A stretch of 64,000 nucleotides of DNA from Ascidia mentula (taxonomy: Eukaryota; Chordata; Ascidiacea; Phlebobranchia; Ascidiidae), in NCBI GenBank assembly GCA_947561715.1, contig OX387205.1, positions 9,677,001 to 9,741,000 of the forward strand, written 5' to 3'. Shown here one piece after another: positions 35,766 through 48,294 of the stretch. The notes beneath the pieces are model-generated. The model was not told the DNA's origin and made no database searches. It saw only the letters and a program-made list of their open reading frames with translations. The translations under genes and the position numbers were made by a program. Every line of letters starts with the position of its first letter. Position 1 is the first letter of the stretch.

Positions 35766-38700
35766 CTACAAATTGAACCACTCATGATCATGAAGCACGT
35801 GATTGCAGAGGTTATCGCATAAGTGGGAAAAAGTATCGTTGAAAATTTTTTCCGCAGCAGCGGCTGCATCCCCTTCGTAGTAAAAAACATGTTCAGGATT
35901 CTGAGTTAGTTCGAGCATCTTCTCGTAACGGGGAAAATTCCCTTCTGGGTCAGGAAAGACTAATGCATAAATCTGTAAAGTTTATCAATAAGCAAATTAA
36001 AACTTATTCACAATAATGTATAGTCCAGTACTTACAATTGCGCCTCGATCCAACCAAGCACGTACACCATCTGTGACGTCATCATCTGATTCAGAGTCTG
36101 TCCCAAGAAGTATTACGTCACGAACGCGTGGTCGCTCGCCATTTTCTTCACCCATCATGTTTTCCAAGGTCCACGTGAGTGCATGACCGATATTAACTTT
36201 TCCGTCCGCTATGAACAATTAACTTTGTTTTCACTGAACAAACTTCAAAATAAACTGGTATATTGTGTTATTTATATATTTTTATAGTTTTATTTTTTTT
36301 TGCGCAAAATACAGTCACGCAACTGAACGACAACCTTTGTAGTTTTATCGGTTCCCATGCCATTTTATTTCTTTTGTGTCCCGCGTAGTTGCTTTTATCC
36401 ACAATCCCCCAAAAGTACTATATCATAAACTCAAAATCCTATCCGCCGGTATAAACAAAATAAAAACCAAATGACGGTTAACACAAGGACTTTCAAATCA
36501 CAATTGTACCCACGTGTATTGATGTATGGTTCTGGGTTGAAGTTCGCGTTGAGTGCATCCAAAAACGAAATTCGCCTAGTTTCGTGAACATCTCCACTGA
36601 AATCGACGTGTGCATACATTGTCCCATTGGTAGGTGACACTACGAGGTTTCTAAACACACAAGTTAAAAGAAATTTTATTACAATTTTTTCTAGCTAAAG
36701 CATCTTAATTTTTAAATGAATTTCAAGCAATCACCAGTTCAAACGAACTGAAGTACAGGTTTTTTACCCACAGCTCTTAATTTACCGACGAATATGCATA
36801 TTGATAAGACTTGCACCTATACATATAACATATAAGCTTTACATAAATGTTGTTACAGCCTAAACAATTTATAAACAGATTTTTCTTACATAAAATAAAC
36901 CGCAGTAATTGCTTGGTTTTCGCCTAATAGATGTGTAGTTTACCTAAATCCAAGTCTACCGACTTGCTGTATTTTTCGGAATGTTTCATTAGTTTGGCTG
37001 TGAACCACCGCGATCGTATCGAAAAGCACATGGGGAGGGCAGGGCACTGAGAACAAAACACAAAAAAATACTTTGTATATTATATACGCAAAAGAGCCAA
37101 AATAATCAATGAGAGCTGCAGACAGGGACCGAAAGGTACCACAAAGTGGAAATCTGTGTGCCTGCTAGTCTACCAGCTACCACAGTGCCACATCAACAGC
37201 TGCACTGATGAGACCTTACAGGTCGAAACAGTGCGTGTATACACCCTGTCTGCAGCTCACTTTATATATTATTTTGTAACATTTATATAATATAGCAACT
37301 ACCACGGTCGACAAAGCAAAGTGACTTAAAACTCTTAAATTAAAATCCACTAAACGTTATTAAAATTATCATATTTCAATCCTTATTGATTATTTGGATT
37401 GCAACGTGCAAGTCTGAAACACAAACATACATGCACAGCAAGGCCTGGGTTTGTCCCAGGATCCTGACTGAAGGCATTCAACTCGGCTGTTTTGGACGGG
37501 GTGAACATTGTAACCACGTTCTGTGCATTCAAACTCACAGACTGAACCCACTGAAGCATTGTTTGAGTTCGTGCACTCAACCCGACCGTGAGGAAAGTAA
37601 TTAGATAAGACTGGACACACTGAAAACAAAATACAATACCTTTGTAAGTTATTTGCATTACAGTAAATGGCGATTCCAAATTCAAGATAAAAAATAGTGA
37701 GTGTGTTACGTCTACTATAGTTGAATATACCTTTATTGAGATGTAGCGAGTTTTTGTTAGGTTTTGTTTAAAAGCGCTATCGGCGTTCTCATAAAAGTTT
37801 GTAGAAGTTACGTGCGGGAAAATATGATAAGTGGTATGTTGACAAATATCATACTTCCGCTTTCGCATGATTGTTCGCCTATATTACAGGAGTCACTGTT
37901 ACAGCAACAAGTACATCTGGAAGGGTCGGAATAATTGTTGCACGTGCGTATGTTCTGCTTGAGAAAACAAAATTTATGAGTAAATATTGTGAAAAATACA
38001 ACATTGACTAATAACCTCGCCCATGTGATTAAAACATGCTTGTTGTTGTTTGCAGTTTTTGAAGATTCGAGTCATCCCGTTCTCCCTTTGTACAACCGAC
38101 TCGCAGACGTCCTGATATTATACAAAATATTCAGTAACAATATTTCAAACTTGATGCTACAGAAAAACTTAAAACAAAACAGTACACAAGTCTTCGCATA
38201 GGTTTGTGAGCAAAAACATAAACTTACCGTTTCTGAGGGACATGTTTGTAATTGCCCGTCTTCGACGCAATCAGCTTCGCTCATGGCATTTTCACACCTC
38301 CAGCAGTTGAGTGCTTAAAAATATATCTCTACTATTTACTTTCAAAAACTTTTTTAACACAAACAGTCATAACTTTTAGTAAAACATTTTCCATGCAAAA
38401 TACTGTCAGATTACCGAGGCCGAAAATTAAGAATACGGGAAACAGTGAGTACACATTTTATTTTTGCATTTCTTTAGAATAGTTCGTTGCTAACGCTACT
38501 AGGCATAATATTCGATAAATTCAAAACTCTTCTGGCAAAACTTATTTAGTCGGTCGACGTTTATAAGTCGTTAATAAGCAACCGACCTTCACCAGGACAA
38601 TTATGTAAAACGCAAAAACGATGATAAATATACTAAAGCGTGAAAAGGCTAAAAAGAGGGGGTGGCGGCAAAGAGAAGACAAAAAAACTAAAAATGCGCA

Positions 38701-38992
38701 CCAACAAAGAACGTGATATCGATGTGTAAAGCGCAATGCCTGTAGCTAAACTGGGCAATCAGGTTTACTCAGGGGCGTGTCGCGCAGATTGTGGACCAAA
38801 TGCCGATACACCGGTGAAAAAATGGTTTCCTTCTTATCGTTTAACGCGAATTCGAGTCCGTTTATGCTGTACATAGACTCGATGGGCCTTTAAAACGGTG
38901 TTCACGACATGTAATCCAAACTAACAAAAGTCGTACTTACCTTGGATGGAAGATACCAATGCCAAAAGCAAAAGTAATGTCAGTCTCGCCAT
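35766..38992 (-). CDS. Secreted Ly6/uPAR-like + sushi + VWA protein, array copy 1
   Basis: Nine exons on the minus strand (38992-38941, 38313-38228, 38111-38016, 37954-37855, 37619-37431, 37046-36944, 36650-36514, 36208-36036, 35972-35766), 380 residues. A signal peptide (MARLTLLLLLALVSSIQ) is followed by a three-finger Ly6/uPAR-like domain at about 20-110, with LNCWRC at its start and CTCCCNSDSCN at its end. A sushi/CCP domain spans about 112-175 (CPVLSNYFPHGRVEC, CEFECTERGY, SGSWDKPRPC). A von Willebrand A domain spans about 178-370 (VLFDTIAVVHSQTNETF, VDFSGD, VILLGTDSESDDD, VFYYEGD). The MIDAS DxSxS is not present; the aligned bases encode HSQTN. No GPI or membrane segment is seen at the end. 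A stop present in copies 2 and 3 reads as Trp here, adding WFNL. An intron carries a hammerhead ribozyme on the other strand. Confidence 0.82.
37198..37257 (+). ncRNA. Type I hammerhead ribozyme
   Basis: All parts of the fold are present in order. Stem I is AGCTGCA (37198-37204), pairing perfectly over 7 bp with TGCAGCT (37251-37257). The core CTGATGA is at 37205-37211. Stem II is GACC/GGTC with loop TTACA (37212-37224). GAAA is at 37225-37228. Stem III is ACAG/CTGT (37228-37231 and 37246-37249), enclosing a further GTG/CAC hairpin. The cleavage base is C37250 in a GUC triplet. The first base pair of stem II is G-C, as in active hammerheads. It lies in the intron between 37046 and 37431 of array copy 1, on the opposite strand. 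A longer inverted repeat (gagctgcagacaggg near 37112 and its complement near 37244-37258) surrounds it, suggesting a mobile carrier. Confidence 0.85.
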
Positions 38993-40535
38993 TTTACAAA
39001 TCGTTATCTGGAACAAAAAAAGATGTCTTCGCCCTAGTCAATATGTTTATGATGCACATGCAGCAACGTTAGTAGCAAATAATCTTTCACATAAAATTGC
39101 GTCATTTTCCGACATACAAGGTCAAAAACGATAGTTCACTATTGCATGTAGAATCTTTTTTGCAATGGCATTATTTGTAACACGTTTTTCTTAAACCAGC
39201 CCAGAACTAACAAAGCGATCAAAGTTTAAACGACCTTGCCCGCCTCCGACACAGACATAACGTTTAAGGACAGTTTTATTGTTGTTAGCGATATCAAGTT
39301 TCAAATGTTTACAGTGCAGGCAACTCTGTTTGATTTAGGGCTTTTTCCAAAGTGAAATCACACTCTCCTGCGTATTAATCAACAGGAAGATAAGTCTTAC
39401 GTGTTATAAACGTTTATACAACTACGAACAACAGTTAAAACTCACCATGTACGTTTAAATAACATTATAGCATGTCTTTGTATGACTACAAATTGCAAAC
39501 AAAGACAACAAAACAATACTTTGCATCAACCTATCTTAGAACAATACAAAATACTTTGCCAAAAATAGTTACACAAAAAATAATTACTGCGTTAGTTTTG
39601 TAGCGAATTAAATGGCCAATGATAAACACTCCAACGAGATGTAAAAACCATATTTTTCAAAATAATTTTGTGTTTTTATACATCTATTTCAACATTGAAA
39701 TACTCACACGAAAACTTGACAATTTCGGTAAGCCAGATCAAGGTAATTCGGGTGATGCGTATTGCAATAGAGTACAGAATACAGAAGGTCATTGATACAA
39801 TTCATAAACTACCTGGCCCATCGGCCGAAGTGGTTGATATGTAGACTCAATTAAGGGCGTGTTGACCGGGAAAAAATGCCATACAGCTACCGTACATAAA
39901 ATAAAATCTCATGCCTAAATTGAGCAGAAAATTTCGGTCTTGAAAGATTAATATCTGTAACGTGCGAGAGTTGCGCTTATCGGCTTATATCTCACAAACA
40001 TCATAACAAGGCGAATTTCAAAATGACGTGCGTTAATGAAAGAATGTTGGTTAACACAGTTAGAACGTTAAAAGTACATTGAAAAAAATGCACAATATAC
40101 CCTAACAGGGGTAAAATGTCATGGGCACCGATAAAACCTTAGAGGTTATCGATATAGACGACCGTAAAGATAATTTCACCCCACAGAAGGTGGCCACCCT
40201 ACACAATCCTGTCTGCGACAATTTTAACAGCAAATTTGCTTTGTTTCCATTTTTTCTTATCTACATAAACATCTTTGTTTCGTAAAACTTTTTGACTTTC
40301 GTGAAAATAAACGTTGCGTTTGACTACGTGTGGCTGGTCATTGGCAAGGTCAATGTAATGTTGTTTTTAGTATAATTTATTCATTGCGATTCGAATAAAA
40401 TAAAGTATTGGTGCTTTTAGGCAAAAAATGGAACTTCTATGTTTAAGGTAACATAAAAATATGTTCCAGCATTGTCACAGAAACCAAAATCATCATTTCA
40501 CCAAATGCAAGAACTCAACACACAACTATTAGCCT
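38993..40535. other. Spacer between VWA array copies 1 and 2
   Basis: No gene seen. It includes the promoter region of copy 1 and the 3' flank of copy 2. Parts resemble the next spacer (for example 'atgtcatgggcacc' at about 40118 and again near 44035), showing that the duplicated unit included flanking DNA. TTTATT near 40376 is a possible polyadenylation signal for copy 2. Confidence 0.55.
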
Positions 40536-43359
40536 CTACTCATGATCATGAAGCACGTGATTACAGATGTTATCACACAAGTGGGAAAATGTATCGTTGA
40601 AAATTTTTTCCGCAGCAGCGTCTGCGTCCCCTTCGTAGTAAATCACGTGCTCAGGATTCTGAGTTAGTTCCAGCATCTTCTCGTAACGGGGAAAATTCCC
40701 TTCTTGGTCAGGAAAGACCAATGCATAAATCTGGAAAGTTCACGAAGCGAATTAAAAAGTGTTTACCACAGTATAGGTGACCGCTTACAATTGCGCCTCG
40801 ATCCAACCAAGCACGTACGGCATCTGTGACGTCATCATCTGATTCAGAGTCTGTTCCAAGAAGTATTACGTCACGAACGCGTGGTCGCTCGCCATTTTCT
40901 TCACCCATCATATTCTCCAAGGTCCACGTGAGTGCTTGACCGATATTAACCTTGCCGTCCGCTGTAAACAACAACTTTGTTTTCACTGAACAAACTTCAA
41001 CATAAACTGGTATAATGTGCTAAATTTAAAATCCTAACCGGTGGTAAAAAATTAAAAACAACATAGCGGTTAACACATTGATAAAGATTACCGAGGATGA
41101 GTGTTTCAAATCACAATTGTACCCACGTGTATTGATGTATGGTTCTGGGTTGAAATTCGCGTTGAGTGCATCCAAAAACGAAATTATTCTAGTTTCGTGA
41201 ACATCTCCGCTGAAATCGACGTGTGCATACATTGTCCCATTGGTAGGTGACACTACGAGGTTCCTAAAGACACCAGTAAAGAAATTTTATTACTGGTTCA
41301 TTAGCGAAAGCATGTTAATTTACTGACGAATGTGCATAGTGGTGAGATTCATTTTGTTGACACTTGCACCTTGACAAAAGGGTTTACGTAAGTGTTTTAT
41401 AGCCTAAACAACTATAAATAGTCTTTCTAACGAAAGGTAAGTCACAGTAACTACCTGGTTCAAGCGTAAAATTAATAAATAATATATATACTGTATACGT
41501 TTTACGTAGTTTACCTAAATCCAAGTCTGCCGACTTCTTGTATTTTTTGAAATGTTTCATTTGTTTCGGCGTGAACCATCGCAATCGTATCAAAAAGCAC
41601 ATGGGGAGGGCACGGCACTGCAAAAACAATGCGTAAATTTGAAAGAAGGTCTGTTGTTTTGCCACATCGCGTTAAAGATAGCCATAAAGTTCTGAAAAGT
41701 CAGTTATCCTTCAAATTTTGCTTACTATAAACTTTGTGTTGCGTCATAAGATTATTCCACATATAAGTTATTGGCAGACATTGCAAACACAACATACATG
41801 CACAGCAAGGCCTGGGTTTGTCCCAGGCGCCAAACTGAAGGCATTCAACTCGGCTGTTTTGGGCGGGATGAACATTGTAACCACGTTCTGTGCATTCAAA
41901 CTCACAGACTGAGCCCACTGAAGCATTGTTTGTGTTCGTGCACTCAACACGACCGTGAGGAAACGAGTTGGCGACGGTAGGACACACTGAAAACAAAATA
42001 CAATACCTTGGTGATTTGTAAGTAATTAATATGACAATAGTTGGCGATTTTCTAATTAAACGTAAGGAATCTTGTGTTGCGTCTACTCTTTGTGCAAAAA
42101 GTTTTACAAGCATGTGCCACGTTTTAATTCGGTCCGACCGGCACCTCAGAAAGAGCATGTGTAGAAAGAATATTGAATGTCGTATGCTACAAAACGAAGT
42201 TTTGGCTTCGTGTCGCAGAAAGTATAAACAGGAAAATAACATAACTTTGTGTTAAATAAATTGTTACTGACGCTGCCAGGCATATTTTATTGCTAAATAC
42301 TGCTCTTCTGACAAACTTTATTTTATCGACGTTTTTCGACGTTTCGGCTGTTATGCAGCAGCCTTCATCAGGAGGTATGAAACGTAAATCAAGCAATGTG
42401 GACAATGTGCCTCAACAGTATTCAGCAATATAACTTTAAGTTGCAAAAGGTTTGGGTTTCAAATAACTCCACAAAAACGAAAAAATAAAGTGATTACAGA
42501 ATGAAAAAACTGGAACAATTTAAACCGAAGGCCCACTGTCAGGCTGTCGATCGCCCATAGCATTGATATTTTTTTCTTCTAATAAAACATCCACTATATG
42601 AGCTGTCTGCGGATCGCTTTGCTAATTTTAACATAACTAAAAAAATGGAGTTCATCTTACTTCCACTTTCGCATGATTGTTCGCCCATATTACAGGAATC
42701 AGTGCTACAGCAGCAGGTACATCTGGATGGGGCCAAATGAGGGTTGCACTTGCGTTTGTTCTGTTTGAGAAATATTCAGCATTTATCAGTAAATAGTTTG
42801 GAAAATACAGCATTGACTAATAACCTCGGCCATGTGGTTAAAACATGCTTGTTGTTGTTTGCAGTTTTTGAAGATCTGAGTCAACCCGTTCTCCCTTCGC
42901 ATAACTGACTCGCAGACGTCCTAAAATATTGGATGACAAAACTTCAAACTTACAGTTTTTACCGAAGCTTATAAGCAAAACGGTTGAACAGATTACATAG
43001 AAAAACTTAACACAAGTTTTTCAACTAGCTTTAAAAGCTTAAAACATAAACTTACCGTTTCTGAGGTGCATGTTTGTAATTGCCCGTTTTTGACGCAATC
43101 GGCTTCACTTCGGGCGTTTTCGCACCTCCAACAATTCAGTGCTGAAAAAACGTTCACCTTTTATTAGCCTTTTGTTTAGGCAATATAGTCTTAGACTTTT
43201 GATAAAGCAATGTCTATGCAACTGGTAAGCTATTATATAACAGGCCAAAAACGTGAATACGGTTTTAAAGGCATACATACCCCAAGGTTAAAGTAAAGCG
43301 TACTTACCTTGGATGGAAGATGCCAGTGCCAAAACCAAAAGAAATGTCAGTCTCGCCAT
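40536..43359 (-). CDS. Secreted Ly6/uPAR-like + sushi + VWA protein, array copy 2
   Basis: Same nine-exon plan and phases as copy 1: 43359-43308, 43141-43056, 42920-42825, 42760-42661, 41986-41798, 41617-41515, 41263-41127, 40961-40789, 40730-40536; 376 residues. The signal peptide is MARLTFLLVLALASSIQ. The Ly6-like domain runs from ALNCWRCENARSEADC to CTCCCSTDSCN. The sushi domain starts CPTVANSFPHGRVEC. The VWA domain starts VLFDTIAMVHAETNETF, so the MIDAS serines are again missing (HAETN), and ends CNHVLHDHE followed by the stop. It is very similar to copy 1 in the sushi and VWA exons, including several identical stretches of intron, which indicates recent duplication or gene conversion. 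No membrane anchor is visible. The ligand is unknown. Confidence 0.82.
42338..42371 (-). ncRNA. Hammerhead-like motif of the retroelement type
   Basis: On the minus strand: CTGATGA, A, a GGCTG/CAGCC hairpin, GAAA, then CGTC, so stem III is minimal. Stem I pairs over only about two bases. The spacing resembles the short hammerhead motifs known from Penelope-like retroelements. No reverse transcriptase is nearby. It lies in an intron of array copy 2, in the same orientation as that gene. Confidence 0.4.
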
Positions 43360-45552
43360 TTTACGAATCGGTTATACTTAAAACAAAATAATTTTATTAC
43401 CAAAGTCAATACTTATATGATGAACAGATAGTAAAATTAGCAGGAAAAACCTTCTGCATGAAGTTGCGTTAACGCTAAACTTCTCCACTGCATCTAAAAC
43501 ATTCTTGCAATGCCATCATATGCACCAAGTTTTGGTCAAACCAGCCCAGAACTACCCACGCAACTAAGGTTAAAACAACTTTGCCGCAAGCCCGGACATA
43601 ACGTTTATGGATGTTATATTCGGGTGTGCGTTGTCAAGTGTCAACTGTTTACAGTTCTGACAACTATCTTTGATTTATGGCTTTCTCCAAAGGTGAAATC
43701 ACACTCCCTTGCGTTTTTATCGACAGAAAGATAGGTCTTACGTGTTAGGTTTTGCACCTACGAACAGTATTTAAAAACTCACGAAATGGGTTTAAAATAA
43801 ATATATGTTGTGCGGTTTTCTTGGCAGGAAAATGGCAAGAAACGAAAACATTAGCAATGTTTAAACTGTGCATTGTCTTAGTACCATATAAACTACTCCT
43901 CGAAAAAATAGTAAAACAAAAAATAATGTGCTGAAGTTGAGTCTATTTTTAGTTAATCTTGTCTTTGCTTAGAAATTATTTGCTTGCGCTAATACTTGCT
44001 ACATGAATCGACAATATATCCTAACAGTTGTAAAATGTCATGGGCACCAATAAAACCATAGCGCTTACCGATACAGTGCCCATTTGAAGATAATTTAATA
44101 TCACAGATTCAAATCATTGCACTTGGAGGTGTGGTTGCAACTGATCGCACTGGACGTTGAACTGCCCCCCGGCATAATATCCGCGATATTTTTAGGAGCA
44201 AATTTACTTTGTTTCCCCCACAAACAATGAAAACTCGGTACAGGTAAAAACGATGAATCTAACAGATTAAATAGTGACGAGGGGCCGGAAAAATCGCATT
44301 TGGTCATATGAAACCGACCCTACCAATGCCAATATTAAATAAAAACAGGTTTAGTCGCACAGCCGCCTAGCAACGACGACTATTTATCGCAACCAAAACG
44401 CAAAACTAACACATAATAATTGGCAGAAACTGATACGTGATCTCAGTCCTTTCAGTTGCAAACGGGGCAAAGAAAAAGAATGTATGCATTTCAAGTCCTC
44501 CCGAACTAGACAAAATCTAATCATTGAATAATTTAAAAAAGAACTTTTGGCCATAACTTTACGATATCATGTTTTTGACTAAAATTTTTTCATTTTTTTT
44601 CAAATTTGGCCCTTCTCCACCATTATACGTCCACTAAAGGTATAATGCATTAGTGCCCATATATGGACTTCTGCTTTTCTGTTACATTTGTTCAACAACC
44701 GACGGTTTAGTCCTCTTAATTTATTGATGCCAAATCACACAAGCATCCGTAAACATAAAGATGATATAAATTTGACTTTATTGTTTATTTATCATTTCCA
44801 TTTCCAAATATTGTCGCATATATCTGTTCCGTAGATACATGTTCTTGCTTCAGGAGTTTCCAGTTGCGTGTGAGCGTGCATTTTTTCTTATCTCCCCCAC
44901 CATTTACAACCTCTGTAACCACGTTGCAATTTAAAGTTTCCAGGCAGTGTTTGTTACCACAACTGCAGTCTCGATATTGTCATCGAACGATTGGCTTCTA
45001 GTTTTCAATTCAATTTTATCACCTTAAGTGTAGCTTTTTTGTGTGTATTGTTAGTTTTATTATTTATATTCGCAGGAACTGATGATGCTTATGTAAGCGA
45101 AGTAGAATTTTTTAATTTTTTTTTTCTGCTGACATAAACTAGAAGCCTGTTGCTTCACAGACACACCAATTGAAGTAATTTCTGTCCCAGTGAAAAGGCA
45201 ATGCCTATGAGGGGGGCAGATTCGCCTGCAGTCAATGATCAAGTGTGTTGTGTGAATTAATAATATGCGCTTGTTTTTATTTATTGTCATAACATGCAAA
45301 AATTAGGTCTACATGAAACTTTTTTGTTTGATAGAAACGTTTTAACTTTGGTAGAGATAAACACTGCGTGTAACTGCCCTTTTTGGATTCGTTTATTCAG
45401 TTGGATTCGAACAAAAGAAAATTTTGGCGCTAGTAGACAATCAAAGTAACTCCAATGTTTACAGTAACATCAAACTTTGTTCGAAGCATTGTCACGAAAA
45501 CCATGAATGTCATTTCACCAAATGCAAGAATTCAACACATAACTAGTAGCCT
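43360..45552. other. Spacer between VWA array copies 2 and 3
   Basis: No gene seen. The part next to copy 2 resembles the upstream region of copy 1; the part next to copy 3 resembles the 3' flank of copy 2. Positions 44100-45300 look unique, apart from a degenerate hammerhead-like string at 45079-45104 (CTGATGA, then a GCTT/AAGC hairpin, then GAAG). Confidence 0.5.
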
Positions 45553-48294
45553 CTACTCATGGTCATGAAGCACGTGATTACAGATGTTATCGCATAAGTG
45601 CGAAAAAGTATCGTTGAAAATTTTTTCCGCAGCAGCGGCTGCGTCTCCTTCGTAGTAAAAAACATGTTCAGGATTCTGAGTTAGTTCGAGCATCTTCTCG
45701 TAACGGGGAAAATTCCCTTCTGGGTCAGGAAAGACCATTGCATAAATCTGGAAAGTTTATCAATAAGCAAATTAAAACTTATTCACAACTATGTATAGTT
45801 CAGTGCTTACAATTGCGCCTCGATCCAACCAAGCACGTACACCATCTGTGACGTCATCATCTGATTCGGAGTCTGTCCCAAGAAGTATTACGTCACGAAC
45901 GCGTGGTCGCTCGCCATTTTCTTCACCCATCATATTCTCCAAGGTCCACGTGAGTGCATGACCGATATTAACCTTGCCGTCAGCTGTAAATAGAGTAAAT
46001 AAACGTGTTTTAAGTTAATTTAGTCTGGCGTCCATGGAAACGGCAACCATTGTTATATGAAATATCCCACAGAATTATAAGGAAACTTAGGGTGTACACA
46101 TTTAATGCTCCAGCAGCCGAAACGTTTCAATTACATTATTTTTGCCCGAAAAGTTGTCTTACAGTGACAAGTATTGCCTGGCAGCATCAGTAGTTAACTA
46201 TTTAAAATAATATTGTTTACGTGTGTTGATGTATGGGCTAGGCTTGAAGGTTCTGTGGAGCGTATCTAAAAAGGAAATTCGTCTCGACTCGTGGACGTCT
46301 CCGCTGAAATCCACTTTGGCATACATTGTTCCGTTGGTTGGCGACACTACGAGGTTCCTTGAAAACGCCAAAGCAAAATGAATTTCAATGGAATTTAACT
46401 AAGCTTTTTCTACTGGCAATATTACAAGTTTGCAGGCAGTAAAAACGTTGTTACACTATAGCTTGAATAAAATTGTTGGATTTGCAGGGATAACAAAAGG
46501 TATGCCACCGCGTTTTTACAGCCACGTTCGACAATAATGTTGGCATAGCTTGAAATTACCTGAATCCAAGCCTTCCCACTTCTTCTATGTTCTTGTATGT
46601 TTCATTAGTTTGGCCATGAGCGAGCGCAATCGTATCGAAAAGCACATGGGGAGGGCAGGGCACTGCAAAAACAATGCGTAAATTGGTATTGGAGGTCTGC
46701 ATATTGTTTTGCAACATCGCATTGAAGATTGTCACAAAGTTCCAAAAATAAAGTTATCCTTCACATTTTGCTTGCTAACCACTTCTGTTAATACTATCTG
46801 CGCGAAACTTACACAACTTTCATATTGCGTCATAAGATTGTATCACATATAAGTGTTACGTTGCAAATACAAACATACTTGCACAGCAAGGCTTGGGTTT
46901 GTCCCAGGATCCTGACTGAAGGCATTCAACTCGGCTGTTTTGGGCGGGATGAACATTGTAGCCACGTTCTGTGCATTCAAACTCACAGACTGAGCCCACT
47001 GAAGCATTGTTTGTGTTCGTGCACTCAACCCGACCGTGAGGAAAAGAGTTGGGGACGGCGGGGCACACTGAAAACAAAATAATATAAGATTTCTATGCAA
47101 ATTTAAGAAACAATTTGCTTGCGAGAACAATAACGTAAACTTCATGTTGCCAAAGCTTGGTTTTGTTTCAATAACTCCATGACACTAAACAATCTTACTT
47201 CCGCTTTCGCATGATTGTTCGCCCATATTACAGGAGTCAGTGCCACAGCAGCAAGTACATCTGGAAGGGGCCGAATGAGGGTTGCACTTGCGTTTGTTCT
47301 GTTCAAGAAAACAATTCAAAATTTATGAGAAGCCCAAAAATGCTGCATAAATACAGCATTGACTAATAACCTCGGACATGTGATTAAAACATGCTTGTTG
47401 CTGTTTGCAGTTTTTGAAAATTCGAGTCAATCCGTTCTCCCTTCGCACAACCGACTCGCAGGCGTCCTATTGAAAGTAAAAACATTTGGTAACAAAATTG
47501 TAAACTTGTGAATTGTTAAAAGCTTGAAATTTATTCCAATTATTGTTGAGTTACAATGCAGCGAAAGACTTAAGCAAGATCACAAAAAGGTGAAAGGAAA
47601 GGAAAACTTACTGTTTCCGAGGCGCATGTCTGCAGTTCTCCGTTTTGGACACAATCAGCTTCACTCCTGGCATTTTCGCATCTCCAGCATTCCAGCCCTG
47701 AAATATATGTTTCTACGTTAAACAGACAGACGACTCAGGATTATTTATAATATTTTGTGCTAATCCGTTACTGAGTCTCCTTTAGCCATAGAAACAATAG
47801 GCGATTCAAAGAAATCAAGCTCTCATTCTTCCAGTTATCTTGCAAGATTCGTTTTATCAAATAAAGTAGCTTGAACAAAACTTTTTAAATGTAACAAATA
47901 CGTCATAAACAAGGCAGAATAATTCGAATACAAATAACAGCAAAAACGTTTTTTTAAATTTTTTTTTAAATTTTTTTAAAGTTTAGTTGCGTCTTTCACG
48001 TACAGAACACATCTGATAGCTGTTAATTTTATGTTTGCAATGGATTAACCGGCCAAGCGAGACAACACTCACTATAATGTTGCATTTTTGCAACCGCGGA
48101 AAACAGACGCTGTGACACCTGACCTGCACATTTATTAAAAACCATATTTAAATTATTTTGGGTGAAGAACGATTAAAGGTCTATGTATCACTGCCTGTGG
48201 ATTTTTGTAAATAAACCCAAGACAAACTCAAATCGTACTTACCATGGATGGAAGATACCAGTGCCAAAATCAAAGTTAATGAAAGTCTCGCCAT
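45553..48294 (-). CDS. Secreted Ly6/uPAR-like + sushi + VWA protein, array copy 3
   Basis: Nine exons in the same phases: 48294-48243, 47697-47612, 47466-47371, 47298-47199, 47067-46879, 46662-46560, 46357-46221, 45983-45811, 45747-45553; 376 residues. The signal peptide is MARLSLTLILALVSSIH. The Ly6-like domain begins GLECWRCENARSEADC. The sushi domain keeps CEFECTERGY and SGSWDKPKPC. The VWA start is VLFDTIALAHGQTNETY, so the metal-site serines are lost as in the other copies. The middle VWA exon (46357-46221) is the most diverged part of the three genes, while the last two exons are nearly identical to those of copies 1 and 2. This patchwork suggests gene conversion at the 3' end. Function unknown; a secreted binding protein is the safest description. 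Confidence 0.82.

Noticed and set aside
36481..36514. Extending the VWA exon of array copy 1 through GYNCDL
   Set aside because: The frame is open, but no donor in the right phase follows, and copy 3 has a clear GTAAAC donor at the position matching 36514. Splicing there gives the conserved join YINT-PDGKVNIG.
45079..45104. An active hammerhead ribozyme
   Set aside because: The essential GAAA is GAAG and no stem III or cleavage triplet can be placed; kept only as a degenerate relative.
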